Shown here: in pieces, positions 45,890-54,474 of the stretch
Position numbering within the stretch: the stretch's first letter is position 1
Layout: each line of letters opens with the position of its first letter
Origin: Spirochaetales bacterium
GTDB lineage: Bacteria; Spirochaetota; Spirochaetia; SZUA-6; JAFGRV01
Length of the DNA: 59,164 nucleotides
Assembly (NCBI GenBank): GCA_016935735.1
Contig: JAFGQK010000084.1
Location: 1-59,164, forward strand
Reading direction: 5' to 3'
Program-made: the position numbers and the translations under genes
Notes under the pieces: model-generated
What the model saw: the letters and a program-made list of their open reading frames with translations, nothing else
Databases searched by the model: none
Told to the model about the DNA's origin: nothing

Positions 45890-46675
45890 ATGCTCAATTC
45901 ATTGGAAGAAAAATCCGAACAGGATCTCTGGAAACAATATAAGAAAGAAAAAGATCCCCAGATAAGGGATTTCTTTGTAAAACAGTACGCACCCCTTGTG
46001 AAATATGTGGCAGGAAAAGTCGCGATCGGGATGCCTCATAATGTTGAGTTTGATGATCTTGTGGGTTTTGGTGTTTTTGGCCTTTTTGATGCAATCGATA
46101 AATTCGATCCGGATAAACATGTTAAATTCAAGACATATGCGGTGACAAGAATACGAGGGGCTATTTTCGATGAACTCAGGGCAATAGACTGGGTGCCAAG
46201 ATCGGTACGCCAGAAAAGCAGGGAAATGGAAGAAACTGTCCGTCTCCTCGAATCCCAGCTGGGAAGAGTCGCATCAGACCAGGAAATCGCGAACGCGATG
46301 AACATCGACCTGGAAGAGTTTCAGAGATTGATATTAAAGATCAGCGGGACATCGATTCTTTCTCTTAATGATGTATGGAACACCGGGGATGATAATGACA
46401 GGATATCGATTGTTGACAGTATTGAAGCCCCGTCCAGTCTTAATCCGGACACTATTGTAGAAAAGGAAGAAATTAAGCGGGTAATTATTGATGCAATACA
46501 GGAACTCCCGGAAAAAGAAAAAAAGGTACTTGTACTCTATTATTACGAGGATCTTACCCTTAAGGAAATCGGCGAGGTGCTCGGGGTAACCGAGTCGAGA
46601 ATTTCTCAACTTCATACAAAGGCAATAATGCGTCTTCGAACAAAACTCACCAGTATTAAAAAGGGGATTCTCTAA
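45890..46675 (+). CDS. fliA: FliA/WhiG, sigma-28 flagellar sigma factor
   Basis: The 261-residue sigma factor has region 2 ([59 protein letters not shown]), region 3 with [14 protein letters not shown] and region 4 with [21 protein letters not shown]. This is the FliA/WhiG class. It would direct late flagellar and chemotaxis genes elsewhere in the genome. AAGGAAGG precedes ATG 45890. Confidence 0.96.
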   Translation: MLNSLEEKSEQDLWKQYKKEKDPQIRDFFVKQYAPLVKYVAGKVAIGMPHNVEFDDLVGFGVFGLFDAIDKFDPDKHVKFKTYAVTRIRGAIFDELRAIDWVPRSVRQKSREMEETVRLLESQLGRVASDQEIANAMNIDLEEFQRLILKISGTSILSLNDVWNTGDDNDRISIVDSIEAPSSLNPDTIVEKEEIKRVIIDAIQELPEKEKKVLVLYYYEDLTLKEIGEVLGVTESRISQLHTKAIMRLRTKLTSIKKGIL

Positions 46676-46690
46676 AATCCGGGAAGAGCA

Positions 46691-46760
46691 GAGCAACCAT
46701 AGATTACGCAGATTACGCTGATTTTTAAAAATCCGTGAGATTGGTGCAATCTGTGGTTTC
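46691..46760. repeat. Dispersed repeat family A, complete copy after fliA
   Basis: Arms AACCATAGATT (about 46695) and AATCTGTGGTT (about 46748) are complementary at 10 of 11 positions. The middle holds an imperfect stem with complementary ATTTTT/AAAAAT at the tip. This type of ACCACAGATTACGCAGATT palindrome is common between genes in environmental bacteria. It lies in the 207-bp fliA-fapA gap. Confidence 0.7.
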
Positions 46761-46882
46761 AGAAATTTTGTTGGAGAGTCGCTTTTTGTGCTTTTTGTAA
46801 TAATAGTGGTAAATTATCCTGATTAATGGTATCATATAAACAGGGAACCAGGATGTTTTAAGGTATATGGAGTGAATATATT

Positions 46883-48823
46883 ATGATTTCATTATCCCAG
46901 CTTCGGGAATACATGAACAGACAGGTGGAAAAAGACAAAGAGGTGAAGTCCATTGAAGTACGCGGGGAATCACTGGAGGATGCTTTAAAAACAGCATCAA
47001 TCGAGCTTGGTGTACCGATTAATCGTCTTCAATATGAAATAATCGAAAGGGGGACCAAAGGAGTATGGGGAGTCGGGAAAAAAGAATGGGTACTCTTTGT
47101 ATATGAAACCGCAGAAAAGATATCGATTTCAAATCTAATCGAGAATGTTGTTCATGAACAACCGCAGGATATAGAAATCGAGAAAGACAGAAATGGCGAG
47201 ACATTTGTCAGGCTTTCTCATGATGGTGTCTACCTTAAAGTGACAAAACCGGCAGGTAAAGGAAAGGGCGTAACAGAAAAAGAAGCATTGGAGCAAATCC
47301 ACAAGAGGGGTGTAACCCGGTATGATTTAAACCTTATTTCACGGGTTGTCCGGAGGTCAGAGAATAAGTACATTCGTGTCGGTGAATTTGATTATAATCC
47401 TGCAAATGATGCATCCATATCTGTTGATATTATGGATATGGAAATGCGGGTATATATGGAAGTAACCTCTCCCAGATTAGGAGGAGCAGACCTGACCTAT
47501 GAAAGTATTATGGCTATTTTAAAAAATAATGGCGTACTCTTCGGACATCTGGAAGATGAAGTTAAAAGATTTGAGGATTATCCCCAGTATAATACCCGGA
47601 TTTTAATTGCCGAAGGTTTAAAACCCCAGAATGGGGCAGATGCAAAAGTACAATACCATTTTAACACAGAGAGAGGTCATATCCAGCTCCGGGAAGAAGC
47701 AGGGAGAGTGGATTTCAAGGAACTGAACCTTATTGAAAATGTTGTTGCCGGGCAGGTGCTGGCAAAGAAAATTCCACCGGAAAAAGGGATTAATGGGAGA
47801 ACAGTAACAGGCAAGACTATTCCTGCCAAATCGGGGAATGATGTACAGATAGCTGTCGGCAAAAATGTAAAACTTTCCGAAGATGGTATTACTGTAATCT
47901 CGGAAATAAACGGCCAGGTTATGCTTTTAGCCGGGAAAATAAATGTTGAACCGATATATACCGTGAATGGGGATGTGAATCTTCAAACAGGGAATATTCT
48001 TTTTCTTGGTACGGTGATCGTTAAAGGGAGTGTCCTTGACGGGTTTTCCATAAAAGCAGCGGGGAATATTGAAGTGAAAGGCAATGTCGGGAAATGCGTT
48101 CTCGATGCAGAAGGGGATATCATTATACACCAGGGTATTCTTGGAAAGAACGGGGGGCATGTAAAAAGCGGCAAGACCGTATACTCGAAATTCATAGAAC
48201 ATGCCCGGATAGAAGCTTCGGAATATGTTGTCGTCAACGAAGGAATACTCCACAGTATGGTAGATGCAAATAAAAAGATTATTTGCCAGGGAAGACGGGC
48301 ATCGATCGTGGGTGGAAAACTCCGTGCCTCGGAAGAAATAAATGCAAAGAATCTCGGATCTATTGCCGGTACCGAAACAATCCTGGAAGTGGGGTATGAC
48401 CCGTCCAGCAAGGAAAAGCTGAGCCTGTTTGATAAAAAGAAGATCGATATAGAGAAAGAACTGGATGAAATCGAATTGAATATCAAAACCCTCCTGAACC
48501 TAAAAAAGGTGCAGAGAAAACTTTCCGAAGAAAAGCAGAATTATCTTACCGAATTATCCAATAAAAGAGACACCATTAAAACAGAACTGGACAGAATAAA
48601 TGAGGAAATGGATGATATTAAAGCACATCTTATGTCACTGAAAAAAGAAGGAAAGATATCGGCATCCGAAAAGGTATTCCCGGGGGTAAAGATATATATC
48701 AGGGATGCGTATCTGGAGGTGAAAAACGAGTTCAAGTTCGTTACCTTTATATTGGAGCACAATAATGTGCGTATTACCAAGTATGAAGCAATAGAAGAGG
48801 ATTTTAAAAGGAGGCTTATGTAA
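46883..48823 (+). CDS. FapA/DUF342 family protein with Jag-like N-terminal domain
   Basis: A 646-residue protein. Residues about 20-75 form a Jag-N-like domain (GESLEDALKTASIELGVPIN, then GTKGVWGVGKKEW). The DUF342/FapA region follows from about 85 to 510, with the signatures PPEKGINGRTVTGKTIPAK, a Gly-rich right-handed beta repeat (DGFSIKAAGNIEVKGNVGKC), KAVY-type strands and GSIAGTETILEVG. A coiled coil covers about 515-590. FapA proteins affect flagellar placement in Vibrio; in Borrelia a DUF342 gene also ends the flgB operon. Confidence 0.85.
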   Translation: MISLSQLREYMNRQVEKDKEVKSIEVRGESLEDALKTASIELGVPINRLQYEIIERGTKGVWGVGKKEWVLFVYETAEKISISNLIENVVHEQPQDIEIEKDRNGETFVRLSHDGVYLKVTKPAGKGKGVTEKEALEQIHKRGVTRYDLNLISRVVRRSENKYIRVGEFDYNPANDASISVDIMDMEMRVYMEVTSPRLGGADLTYESIMAILKNNGVLFGHLEDEVKRFEDYPQYNTRILIAEGLKPQNGADAKVQYHFNTERGHIQLREEAGRVDFKELNLIENVVAGQVLAKKIPPEKGINGRTVTGKTIPAKSGNDVQIAVGKNVKLSEDGITVISEINGQVMLLAGKINVEPIYTVNGDVNLQTGNILFLGTVIVKGSVLDGFSIKAAGNIEVKGNVGKCVLDAEGDIIIHQGILGKNGGHVKSGKTVYSKFIEHARIEASEYVVVNEGILHSMVDANKKIICQGRRASIVGGKLRASEEINAKNLGSIAGTETILEVGYDPSSKEKLSLFDKKKIDIEKELDEIELNIKTLLNLKKVQRKLSEEKQNYLTELSNKRDTIKTELDRINEEMDDIKAHLMSLKKEGKISASEKVFPGVKIYIRDAYLEVKNEFKFVTFILEHNNVRITKYEAIEEDFKRRLM

Positions 48824-48826
48824 AGT

Positions 48827-49153
48827 ATGCCATTGCTTCCTATTGATTTACAGACCATGTTTTCTCATATGAACCAGATCGGCAAGGAACAGGCACTGCA
48901 AAAAGAGATATCCCCGCTCCAACAATCACTCCAGGGTGAAGAAATTGCAAAGGATTCAAAAGAAAGGGATACAACGATCAATGAGACCGATGAGGTTGGA
49001 GAGGGACTGGAGAAAATAAAGGACAAGGAGAAAAAAAAGGAAAGTGAACAGGGGTCGGGACAGAATAAAAAAGAAAAGCAGAAAGAAAATACAGAACAGA
49101 AAGAATTTTTTAAAGAACCATACCTGGGACAACATATTGACATAACCGGCTAG
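48827..49153 (+). CDS. Small charged protein of unknown function
   Basis: This 108-residue protein begins MPLLPIDLQTMFSHMNQIGK and ends YLGQHIDITG. The middle is a highly charged, disordered Lys/Glu stretch. Only the two ends look ordered, which suggests a bridging peptide. The start is 4 bp after the DUF342 gene; AAGGAGG at about 48808 lies 13 bp upstream. I believe similar small proteins follow the DUF342 gene in other spirochaetes, but cannot confirm this. Confidence 0.7.
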   Translation: MPLLPIDLQTMFSHMNQIGKEQALQKEISPLQQSLQGEEIAKDSKERDTTINETDEVGEGLEKIKDKEKKKESEQGSGQNKKEKQKENTEQKEFFKEPYLGQHIDITG

Positions 49154-49202
49154 TATATCGTACATGTATTTAGAGTAAGAAAATTTCTTATAAATAAGGT
49201 GT

Positions 49203-49679
49203 TTGCAGTTCTCTATGAATTATGTGGTGGATATTGCGATTATACTCGCGGGCTTTGTTATTCTTTATTTGATTCTTAAAAGAAAAATCGAAAAATCCAT
49301 AAATCCCCGTGCCCTTATCGATGAAATCCGGGTGGAAGTGGACAGGATAATTGTGGAGCTTAATAATACAACAGAGCGGAATATAAGCCTTATTGAAGAC
49401 AGGATGAATCAGCTTTCCGGTCTTCTTGAAAAAGCGGACAAGAAAATCCTTCTTTTAAACCGTGAAATTGAAAAATATGAGGTAAGTAAAAACTACAGCA
49501 ATATCCTGCAAAAAGCGAAAAAAAGCGATGTGTCGGATAAAAAAGAGACAGAAGAAACGGATATAAAAGAAAAGGTGTTAAAATTCCACCGGGAAGGATT
49601 CTCGCCTGCCGTGATTGCCAATCATACCGGCCTGCCTGTCGGTGAAGTGGAGTTGATTATTTCACTTACTGAACGGTAG
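49203..49679 (+). CDS. Membrane-anchored coiled-coil protein with C-terminal HTH-like segment, unknown
   Basis: A 158-residue protein with an N-terminal membrane helix (about 6-25), a coiled coil (about 38-95) and a C-terminal helix-turn-helix-like segment (VLKFHREGFSPAVIANHTGLP). The last resembles the end of DUF6115/DUF2802-type small proteins found beside flagellar genes. TTG 49203 follows AAGG at 49196; ATG 49215 is an alternative that removes four residues. It is the last gene of the + strand run. Confidence 0.75.
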   Translation: MQFSMNYVVDIAIILAGFVILYLILKRKIEKSINPRALIDEIRVEVDRIIVELNNTTERNISLIEDRMNQLSGLLEKADKKILLLNREIEKYEVSKNYSNILQKAKKSDVSDKKETEETDIKEKVLKFHREGFSPAVIANHTGLPVGEVELIISLTER

Positions 49680-49688
49680 GAGAGAATT

Positions 49689-49983
49689 CTGGATTTTTAT
49701 TGGCAGGAATTATTAAGACTACGAGATAAGGAGATTCTTGTGATAGAAAAATTGAAGATAAACGGATTCAAATCTCCCTGGAATTCAAATTCCTGGTTTT
49801 GATTCAAAAGCAGCCTATATATGCGGGTCTATCCGGACCGAATTGGAAGTAAAAGATATATCCTTTGGTCTGGCTGATCTGCAAATCGCCTCTATTGCAC
49901 TGGCAAATCAGCTTACCCTGCTGAGTGAAAATGTAAACCATCTCCGGCAAATATCCCGTTTAAAAGTGGAAAACTGGCTATAA
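49689..49983 (+). pseudogene. Remnant of a VapC-type PIN-domain toxin gene
   Basis: Frame 49801-49983 reads FGLADLQIASIALANQLTLL, then SENVNHLRQISRLKVENWL and a stop. This is the C-terminal PIN-domain signature, with the conserved Asp of GLADLQIA. Upstream, 49689-49800 continues in a different frame (LDFYWQELLRLRDKEILVIE, then KLKINGFKS) and hits TGA, so a frameshift separates the parts. No start, first acidic motif or vapB antitoxin gene is present. A decayed toxin-antitoxin locus is the likely reading. Confidence 0.6.
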
Positions 49984-49987
49984 AATG

Positions 49988-50029
49988 AAAAAAAAACGGT
50001 ATGCCTGGATGTCGAAATGCATACCGTTT
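49988..50029 (-). terminator. Intrinsic terminator of the lepB-PBP-DUF115 operon (minus strand)
   Basis: AAACGGTATGC (49994-50004) and GCATACCGTTT (50019-50029) form an 11-bp stem. On the minus strand it is followed by nine T (complement of 49988-49996), the classic intrinsic terminator. It lies about 70 bp past the DUF115 stop. Confidence 0.8.
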
Positions 50030-50061
50030 ATAATGGGATTGCTTATAAGCGTCCCATTATA
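50029..50061. repeat. Nested inverted repeat next to the terminator
   Basis: TATAATGGGA (50029-50038) and TCCCATTATA (50052-50061) are perfect complements. Inside them GCTTATAAGC (50041-50050) is itself a palindrome. Base 50029 is shared with the terminator stem, so the two hairpins abut. Confidence 0.8.
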
Positions 50062-50097
50062 TAAATCGGTTGTTTGGTGGAAAAAAATTAGCAGAAA

Positions 50098-51915
50098 TTA
50101 AAAAAAATTTTTTGTGTTTACTAATTCTTTATAATGGTACTCACAGGAATCCTTCAGGTCGGTATAGAGTTTTTCCGAATACTCAAGAATTTGTTCCGGG
50201 GTTTTGTTTTGGATTGATGTATGGACAAGCCCCTGGATGATGGGCTGGATGAGGAATCCCGCGATGATCCGGGAAGATTCAGAGGTTATTTTTTCATCAA
50301 TCGTATTGAGTTGTTCGAGGAGTGACCGGGAGATTTTCCCTCCCTTTAATGAGGATATGGCTTTGCGTGTCGTTTCTATTCCCTGGTCTGCAATAACGGA
50401 AAGTGAGTGAAGATTGTCAATTAATTCCCTGATTGCCTTTTTTAGCCTGGCATATCGTTCTTCACTTTTTTTGTCCTGTTCCGTGGAAGCGTGAATCATG
50501 TTGATTTTTTCATCGATAAACTCCTTTCTGTTGGGGAGATCAAGAAGATCCTGGATAGCAGTCCCTTCCATCCCGGGAATCGCAACTCCTTTATGAGAAA
50601 GGGTAACCGTTTTAATAGAAGGATACCGGTTCATCTGGGATTCGAACCACCATTTGTAGATAATCATACGCTTATCTGTAAGAACCATGTTCCCATCGTT
50701 TGCAGGAACCAAAAAGGGCTGGCCGTCCCGGAGGTATTTGAATGACATGTACTCCATGGGAAGAAAACGGCGAGAGATTGTATGAAAGGTTTGTTCAAAA
50801 TATGCCCCATGAAAGTGCGTTTTTTTACCCGGGAAACCAAGATCAAGGCCTGCCATGACAACCGGGGAAGCGCCGAGAATTCGCGCCAGATCCCATGCAG
50901 CTGTTGCAACCGAACCCCCTGCTCCGATTTTGCCTTTTTCCCCGGCTATTGATTCAAAAAACTGGCCCAGGGGAAAGAATGAGCTTGCAAAGAAACCTTT
51001 GAGCTTTAGAAAACGGAATACCCGGGGATGTGTCGATGATTCGGATACCAGGAACGGTTTTTGCGGCTTTGTCCAGTCCAGGTGACGGGTGTTCCAGTAC
51101 TGCGGGTCCACAATAATGAGGAAATCCGGTTCTACACCATGATCCAGACAGGCTTTTAATGAGGTATCAACGGAAATGACCACCATCTTCTTTTTAAGTT
51201 CAGGAAGAAAGGGGAGAACGTCATCCAGGGAAGGCCCCGAGGCAAGAACGAGGCAGGGCAGATCCTTAAAGGAATTATGCAACAGGGTAATTCCCGGTTT
51301 TTCAGCCAGGTGCCTGATATTGCGGACAAGGTTTCTTATCCAGAGTTTTCCGAATCGCTTTAAGGTATTGACATTTACCTCTTTTTTCGACAGATAGGAA
51401 CTTACTATCCCATCAACCTGTTTATAATAATCCCGGTGAAATTCATAAATGGATCTGAGTTTTATAATCTGGATATTCGAAAGGGGAAGTGCTTCGATAA
51501 ATGAGAGGAGGTTTGCTGTATCCGGATTTATGTAGTACAGGACTTTCTGTAAGAGAAACAGGTGGGAAAAGTCCCTTGATTCCAGTACTTTTAAAAAAAA
51601 GGATATATCCGGTTCAATAATAAGAAGAGGGATTTTCGGGTATTTTTTTATAAATACTTCTATATGATAACCAAGACCGAATCCGTAAAACAGTGCACAG
51701 GAGATATCGTCTTTCATTTCCCGTTCAATGAGCTGGGCTGCTTCCCTTACCGGATTATGCCGGGAATGTATATACAAGCCTTTGTATTTTCCTGATATCT
51801 CACCTGCCGGGGTGGGGAAAAAATCCAGGTCATTTGATTTTTCTTTTGCTTCAATCCCTTTAAGATAGGGGGCAGAAGCGAGGAGGGTGTTTATATTGTG
51901 TTCATAATAACTCAT
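50098..51915 (-). CDS. Maf/DUF115 (MptE-like) motility accessory glycosyltransferase family protein
   Basis: A 605-residue protein with an N-terminal Rossmann-like region (about 75-180, CALFYGFGLGYHIEVFIKKY) and the DUF115/MptE-like core (about 205-425). Core motifs are CLVLASGPSLDDVLPFLPEL, DFLIIVDPQYW, IGAGGSVATAAWDLARILG and VMAGLDLGFPG. The C-terminal part is helical. Members are required for flagellin glycosylation in several bacteria. Its ATG follows a duplicated copy of the PBP end (51908-51947). It closes the minus-strand group before a terminator. Confidence 0.85.
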   Translation of the reverse strand: MSYYEHNINTLLASAPYLKGIEAKEKSNDLDFFPTPAGEISGKYKGLYIHSRHNPVREAAQLIEREMKDDISCALFYGFGLGYHIEVFIKKYPKIPLLIIEPDISFFLKVLESRDFSHLFLLQKVLYYINPDTANLLSFIEALPLSNIQIIKLRSIYEFHRDYYKQVDGIVSSYLSKKEVNVNTLKRFGKLWIRNLVRNIRHLAEKPGITLLHNSFKDLPCLVLASGPSLDDVLPFLPELKKKMVVISVDTSLKACLDHGVEPDFLIIVDPQYWNTRHLDWTKPQKPFLVSESSTHPRVFRFLKLKGFFASSFFPLGQFFESIAGEKGKIGAGGSVATAAWDLARILGASPVVMAGLDLGFPGKKTHFHGAYFEQTFHTISRRFLPMEYMSFKYLRDGQPFLVPANDGNMVLTDKRMIIYKWWFESQMNRYPSIKTVTLSHKGVAIPGMEGTAIQDLLDLPNRKEFIDEKINMIHASTEQDKKSEERYARLKKAIRELIDNLHSLSVIADQGIETTRKAISSLKGGKISRSLLEQLNTIDEKITSESSRIIAGFLIQPIIQGLVHTSIQNKTPEQILEYSEKLYTDLKDSCEYHYKELVNTKNFF

Positions 51916-52008
51916 TCGAACTCCAGGGTAATTTTTATCCCTTTTTGGGGTTTACTTTATTTTCATGGTAACTCATTCGAACTCCAGGGTAATTTTCATT
52001 CCTTTTGT
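51908..52008. repeat. 61-bp-spaced tandem duplication covering the PBP end and DUF115 start
   Basis: Copies at 51908-51947 and 51969-52008 share an identical first 28 bases, and 37 of 40 overall. Read on the minus strand, each has ...KITLEFE, a stop overlapping ATGA, then a DUF115-like start. The inner ghost start gives MSYHENKVNPKKG and a stop, comparable to the real MSYYEHNINT. Confidence 0.85.
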
Positions 52009-53835
52009 AATTTCTGTACCAGGGGCAGGATCCTGCCTTACGACATATCCTTCCCCTTTCATATATACGGTAATATCTTCTATTTTAAAAAGCTTAAGAA
52101 GAAGTCTTTTGGGGATTCCCGTAAGATCAGGCATTGTTGAACCCAGTTCAATAGCATTGGGGATAGGGAGTTCGATATTTCCCGGATGTTCAATAATCTT
52201 TTCATAATCCGATGATATCCCGGACATGGAAACCAGATTTTCCACGATTTCCTTTAAAAGGGGGGCGGCGACTCTACTCCCGTAATAATTCTCCCCTTTC
52301 GGATGATCGATGACAATATACAGAATATATTTCGGATCATCAGTAGGGAAAATTCCCAGGATTGACGGGATAAAATGCGTATCTGAATATTTCCCGGATC
52401 CTTTATCAAACACCTCGGCAGTGCCTGTTTTCGCTGATATTCTTACCCCATCGACCCATGCCCTTCGCGCGGTTCCCCCTTCCCGGGTAGCTGTCTCCAT
52501 CATTTTAAGCATTTCATATGCAGTATGAGGAGAAAATACCTTGCGTACGGGGGTTCGTGTAAATTCTTCAATAAGTTTGCCCTCCGGGGACAGAATCTTT
52601 TTTACAATAATCGGTTTTAAAAGTGTCCCGTTATTTGTGAGAACAGTTGCAGCCGTGATCATCTGGAGCGCGGAAACCGATATCTCCTGGCCGAATGCTA
52701 TGGAAGGTTTTGTCCTGGGTGACCATTCTGATACAGGCCGGAATATGCCGGAGGTTTCACCGGGAAGGGGAATCCCTGTTTTTTTGCCAAATCCGAGTGA
52801 TGAAAGAAGTTCGTAAAAAGGAGCTGATTCCGTTGTTTCCGATGCATACACTGCACCGACATTACAGGAATACTTGATAATTTTTTCCGGCGTTACCACC
52901 CCATGAACACTCAGACAGGTAATGGGATCTCTTATTTTGTCATAGATACCGGTGCAGTGAAATTCATCTGACGGGGTGATCCCGCCCAGTTCGAGGAACG
53001 AGGTAATGGTGAATATCTTGAATACCGATCCCGGTTCATAGGAATATTGTATGGGAAGGTTTGCCCGTCCGGCTTCAGAAGATTTAGTAATCTCATTCGG
53101 ATTAAAATCCGGCAGGGAAACATAGCTGATGATCTCTCCGTTTGTTGCATCCATCATCAGGATCATGATGGAATCGGGTTTATATGTTTCATATGCTTTT
53201 ACTGCAATTTCCCTTACCATATACTGAATATTAATATCTATGGTCAGGAATAACTGGTTCCCGAATATTTTCTTTGACCGGGTGCCGGTAACCCGCGGCG
53301 ATAAATTATCATCACAGGTAAGCTCCAGACCATCAAGTCCGTTATTATCAATATCCACATATCCTGTTACATGTGATACAAGTGTGGTGTGGGGGTAACT
53401 CCGGGCATATTCATCATCAATCAAGATACCTTTTAGTTTGTTTTCTTCTTTTAACCTGGTTATTTTCCCGGATTCGGTAGGAGTGACTTTCCTCTTGATA
53501 AATACATAGTTATGGGAACTGTTTGTAAGGGTATCCAGAATTTTATCTTTTTTAATATCCAGGATTTCCGAAAGAAGAACGGCACTCTCGTCTGCATCCT
53601 CGACATAGGGAATCCACGCGGCGATTGTTTTAAGCTTTGTCTGTATTGCAAGGATTTCACCATTCCTGTCCAGTATTGGTCCCCGTTCAATCACCGGATT
53701 CCTGCCGGTATCTTCCAGATCATCCTGGGACCGGAAAAGCATGATATCCGCAAGCTTTGCAATAAGGGGTATGAGGAGAAGGGAGAGAAATATAATAAAA
53801 ATGAATAATCTTTTTTTTTCAGATACCTGGTTCAC
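51973..53835 (-). CDS. ftsI: Class B penicillin-binding protein (FtsI/SpoVD type) with PASTA domain
   Basis: A 620-residue class B PBP: one membrane segment (about 8-28), dimerisation domain (RGPILDRNGEILAIQ), and transpeptidase with S270-V-F-K273 (active Ser), S323-C-N325 and K469-T-G471. A C-terminal PASTA domain (about 565-619) includes MPDLTGIPKRLLLKLF and RQDPAPGTEITKGMKITLEF. It crosslinks septal peptidoglycan. No ftsI lies in the division cluster at 4191-12844, so this is the candidate partner of FtsW; a sporulation-like or elongation role is not excluded. The symbol is assigned on that ground. Confidence 0.85.
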   Translation of the reverse strand: MNQVSEKKRLFIFIIFLSLLLIPLIAKLADIMLFRSQDDLEDTGRNPVIERGPILDRNGEILAIQTKLKTIAAWIPYVEDADESAVLLSEILDIKKDKILDTLTNSSHNYVFIKRKVTPTESGKITRLKEENKLKGILIDDEYARSYPHTTLVSHVTGYVDIDNNGLDGLELTCDDNLSPRVTGTRSKKIFGNQLFLTIDINIQYMVREIAVKAYETYKPDSIMILMMDATNGEIISYVSLPDFNPNEITKSSEAGRANLPIQYSYEPGSVFKIFTITSFLELGGITPSDEFHCTGIYDKIRDPITCLSVHGVVTPEKIIKYSCNVGAVYASETTESAPFYELLSSLGFGKKTGIPLPGETSGIFRPVSEWSPRTKPSIAFGQEISVSALQMITAATVLTNNGTLLKPIIVKKILSPEGKLIEEFTRTPVRKVFSPHTAYEMLKMMETATREGGTARRAWVDGVRISAKTGTAEVFDKGSGKYSDTHFIPSILGIFPTDDPKYILYIVIDHPKGENYYGSRVAAPLLKEIVENLVSMSGISSDYEKIIEHPGNIELPIPNAIELGSTMPDLTGIPKRLLLKLFKIEDITVYMKGEGYVVRQDPAPGTEITKGMKITLEFE

Positions 53836-53841
53836 CTTATC

Positions 53842-54435
53842 TCACTCCCCGGTTCTCTTCTGTTTTTTACCTGCCTTTATCACTTTCGCATAGACAGATG
53901 CGACAGGTATATAACCAAAATGACGGGAATCCACTGATTGACAGGGATTATCACCCATAACAAAAATAGTATCCGGGGGCACTGTCCCGGTGTGTACATC
54001 GAGTGAGAAATGGAGTGCCGGATTATAGGGAATCTCCCTTTGTGCTATAATGAGTCTTCCCTCCTTGAAAGAAACCGGATCCCCTGCAATACCAATACAA
54101 CGTTTTACAATCAACTTTCCTTCCTCTGGTTCCTTTGATACTATAATATCATCACGTTCCGGGTATGCCCAGTAGGTAATGTACTCGTTTTTAAAAGGCA
54201 TAAGAAGTCCGTATGCCAACTTATTAATAAAGATGATTTCACCTGATGAAAAAGTTGGTTCCATTGACCGTCCTTCCACGAGCATGATATCGACAACAAA
54301 CAGTTTAAGAAGAAAGTAAAGGAAAAAAAACAGGCAAAGTGCGGTTGCTATAGTCTTTAATGGCGAGATCGTGGAGTCTTTCATCTGTTTTCTATTTCGG
54401 TTAATGTTCCTGCAAAAAATCCTAAATTTTCTCAT
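53842..54435 (-). CDS. lepB: Signal peptidase I
   Basis: A 197-residue type I signal peptidase. A membrane helix (about 28-50) precedes the catalytic Ser57 (VEGRSMEPT) and Lys111 (LIVKRCIGIAGD). The C-terminal box is GDNPCQSVDSRHFG, a variant of GDNxxxSxDSRxxG. It removes signal peptides of exported proteins such as those predicted here. ATG 54435 follows AGGGA on the minus strand; an in-frame Met at 54384 has no ribosome site. It diverges from the M23 gene by 39 bp. Confidence 0.93.
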   Translation of the reverse strand: MRKFRIFCRNINRNRKQMKDSTISPLKTIATALCLFFFLYFLLKLFVVDIMLVEGRSMEPTFSSGEIIFINKLAYGLLMPFKNEYITYWAYPERDDIIVSKEPEEGKLIVKRCIGIAGDPVSFKEGRLIIAQREIPYNPALHFSLDVHTGTVPPDTIFVMGDNPCQSVDSRHFGYIPVASVYAKVIKAGKKQKRTGE

Positions 54436-54474
54436 TTGTCCCTGTTATATTGTCGATGATGAATAAAGAGAATC

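Noticed and set aside
46676-46882. Sigma-28 promoter before the FapA-like gene
   Set aside because: No TAAA-N15-GCCGATAA-like pair was found in the gap.
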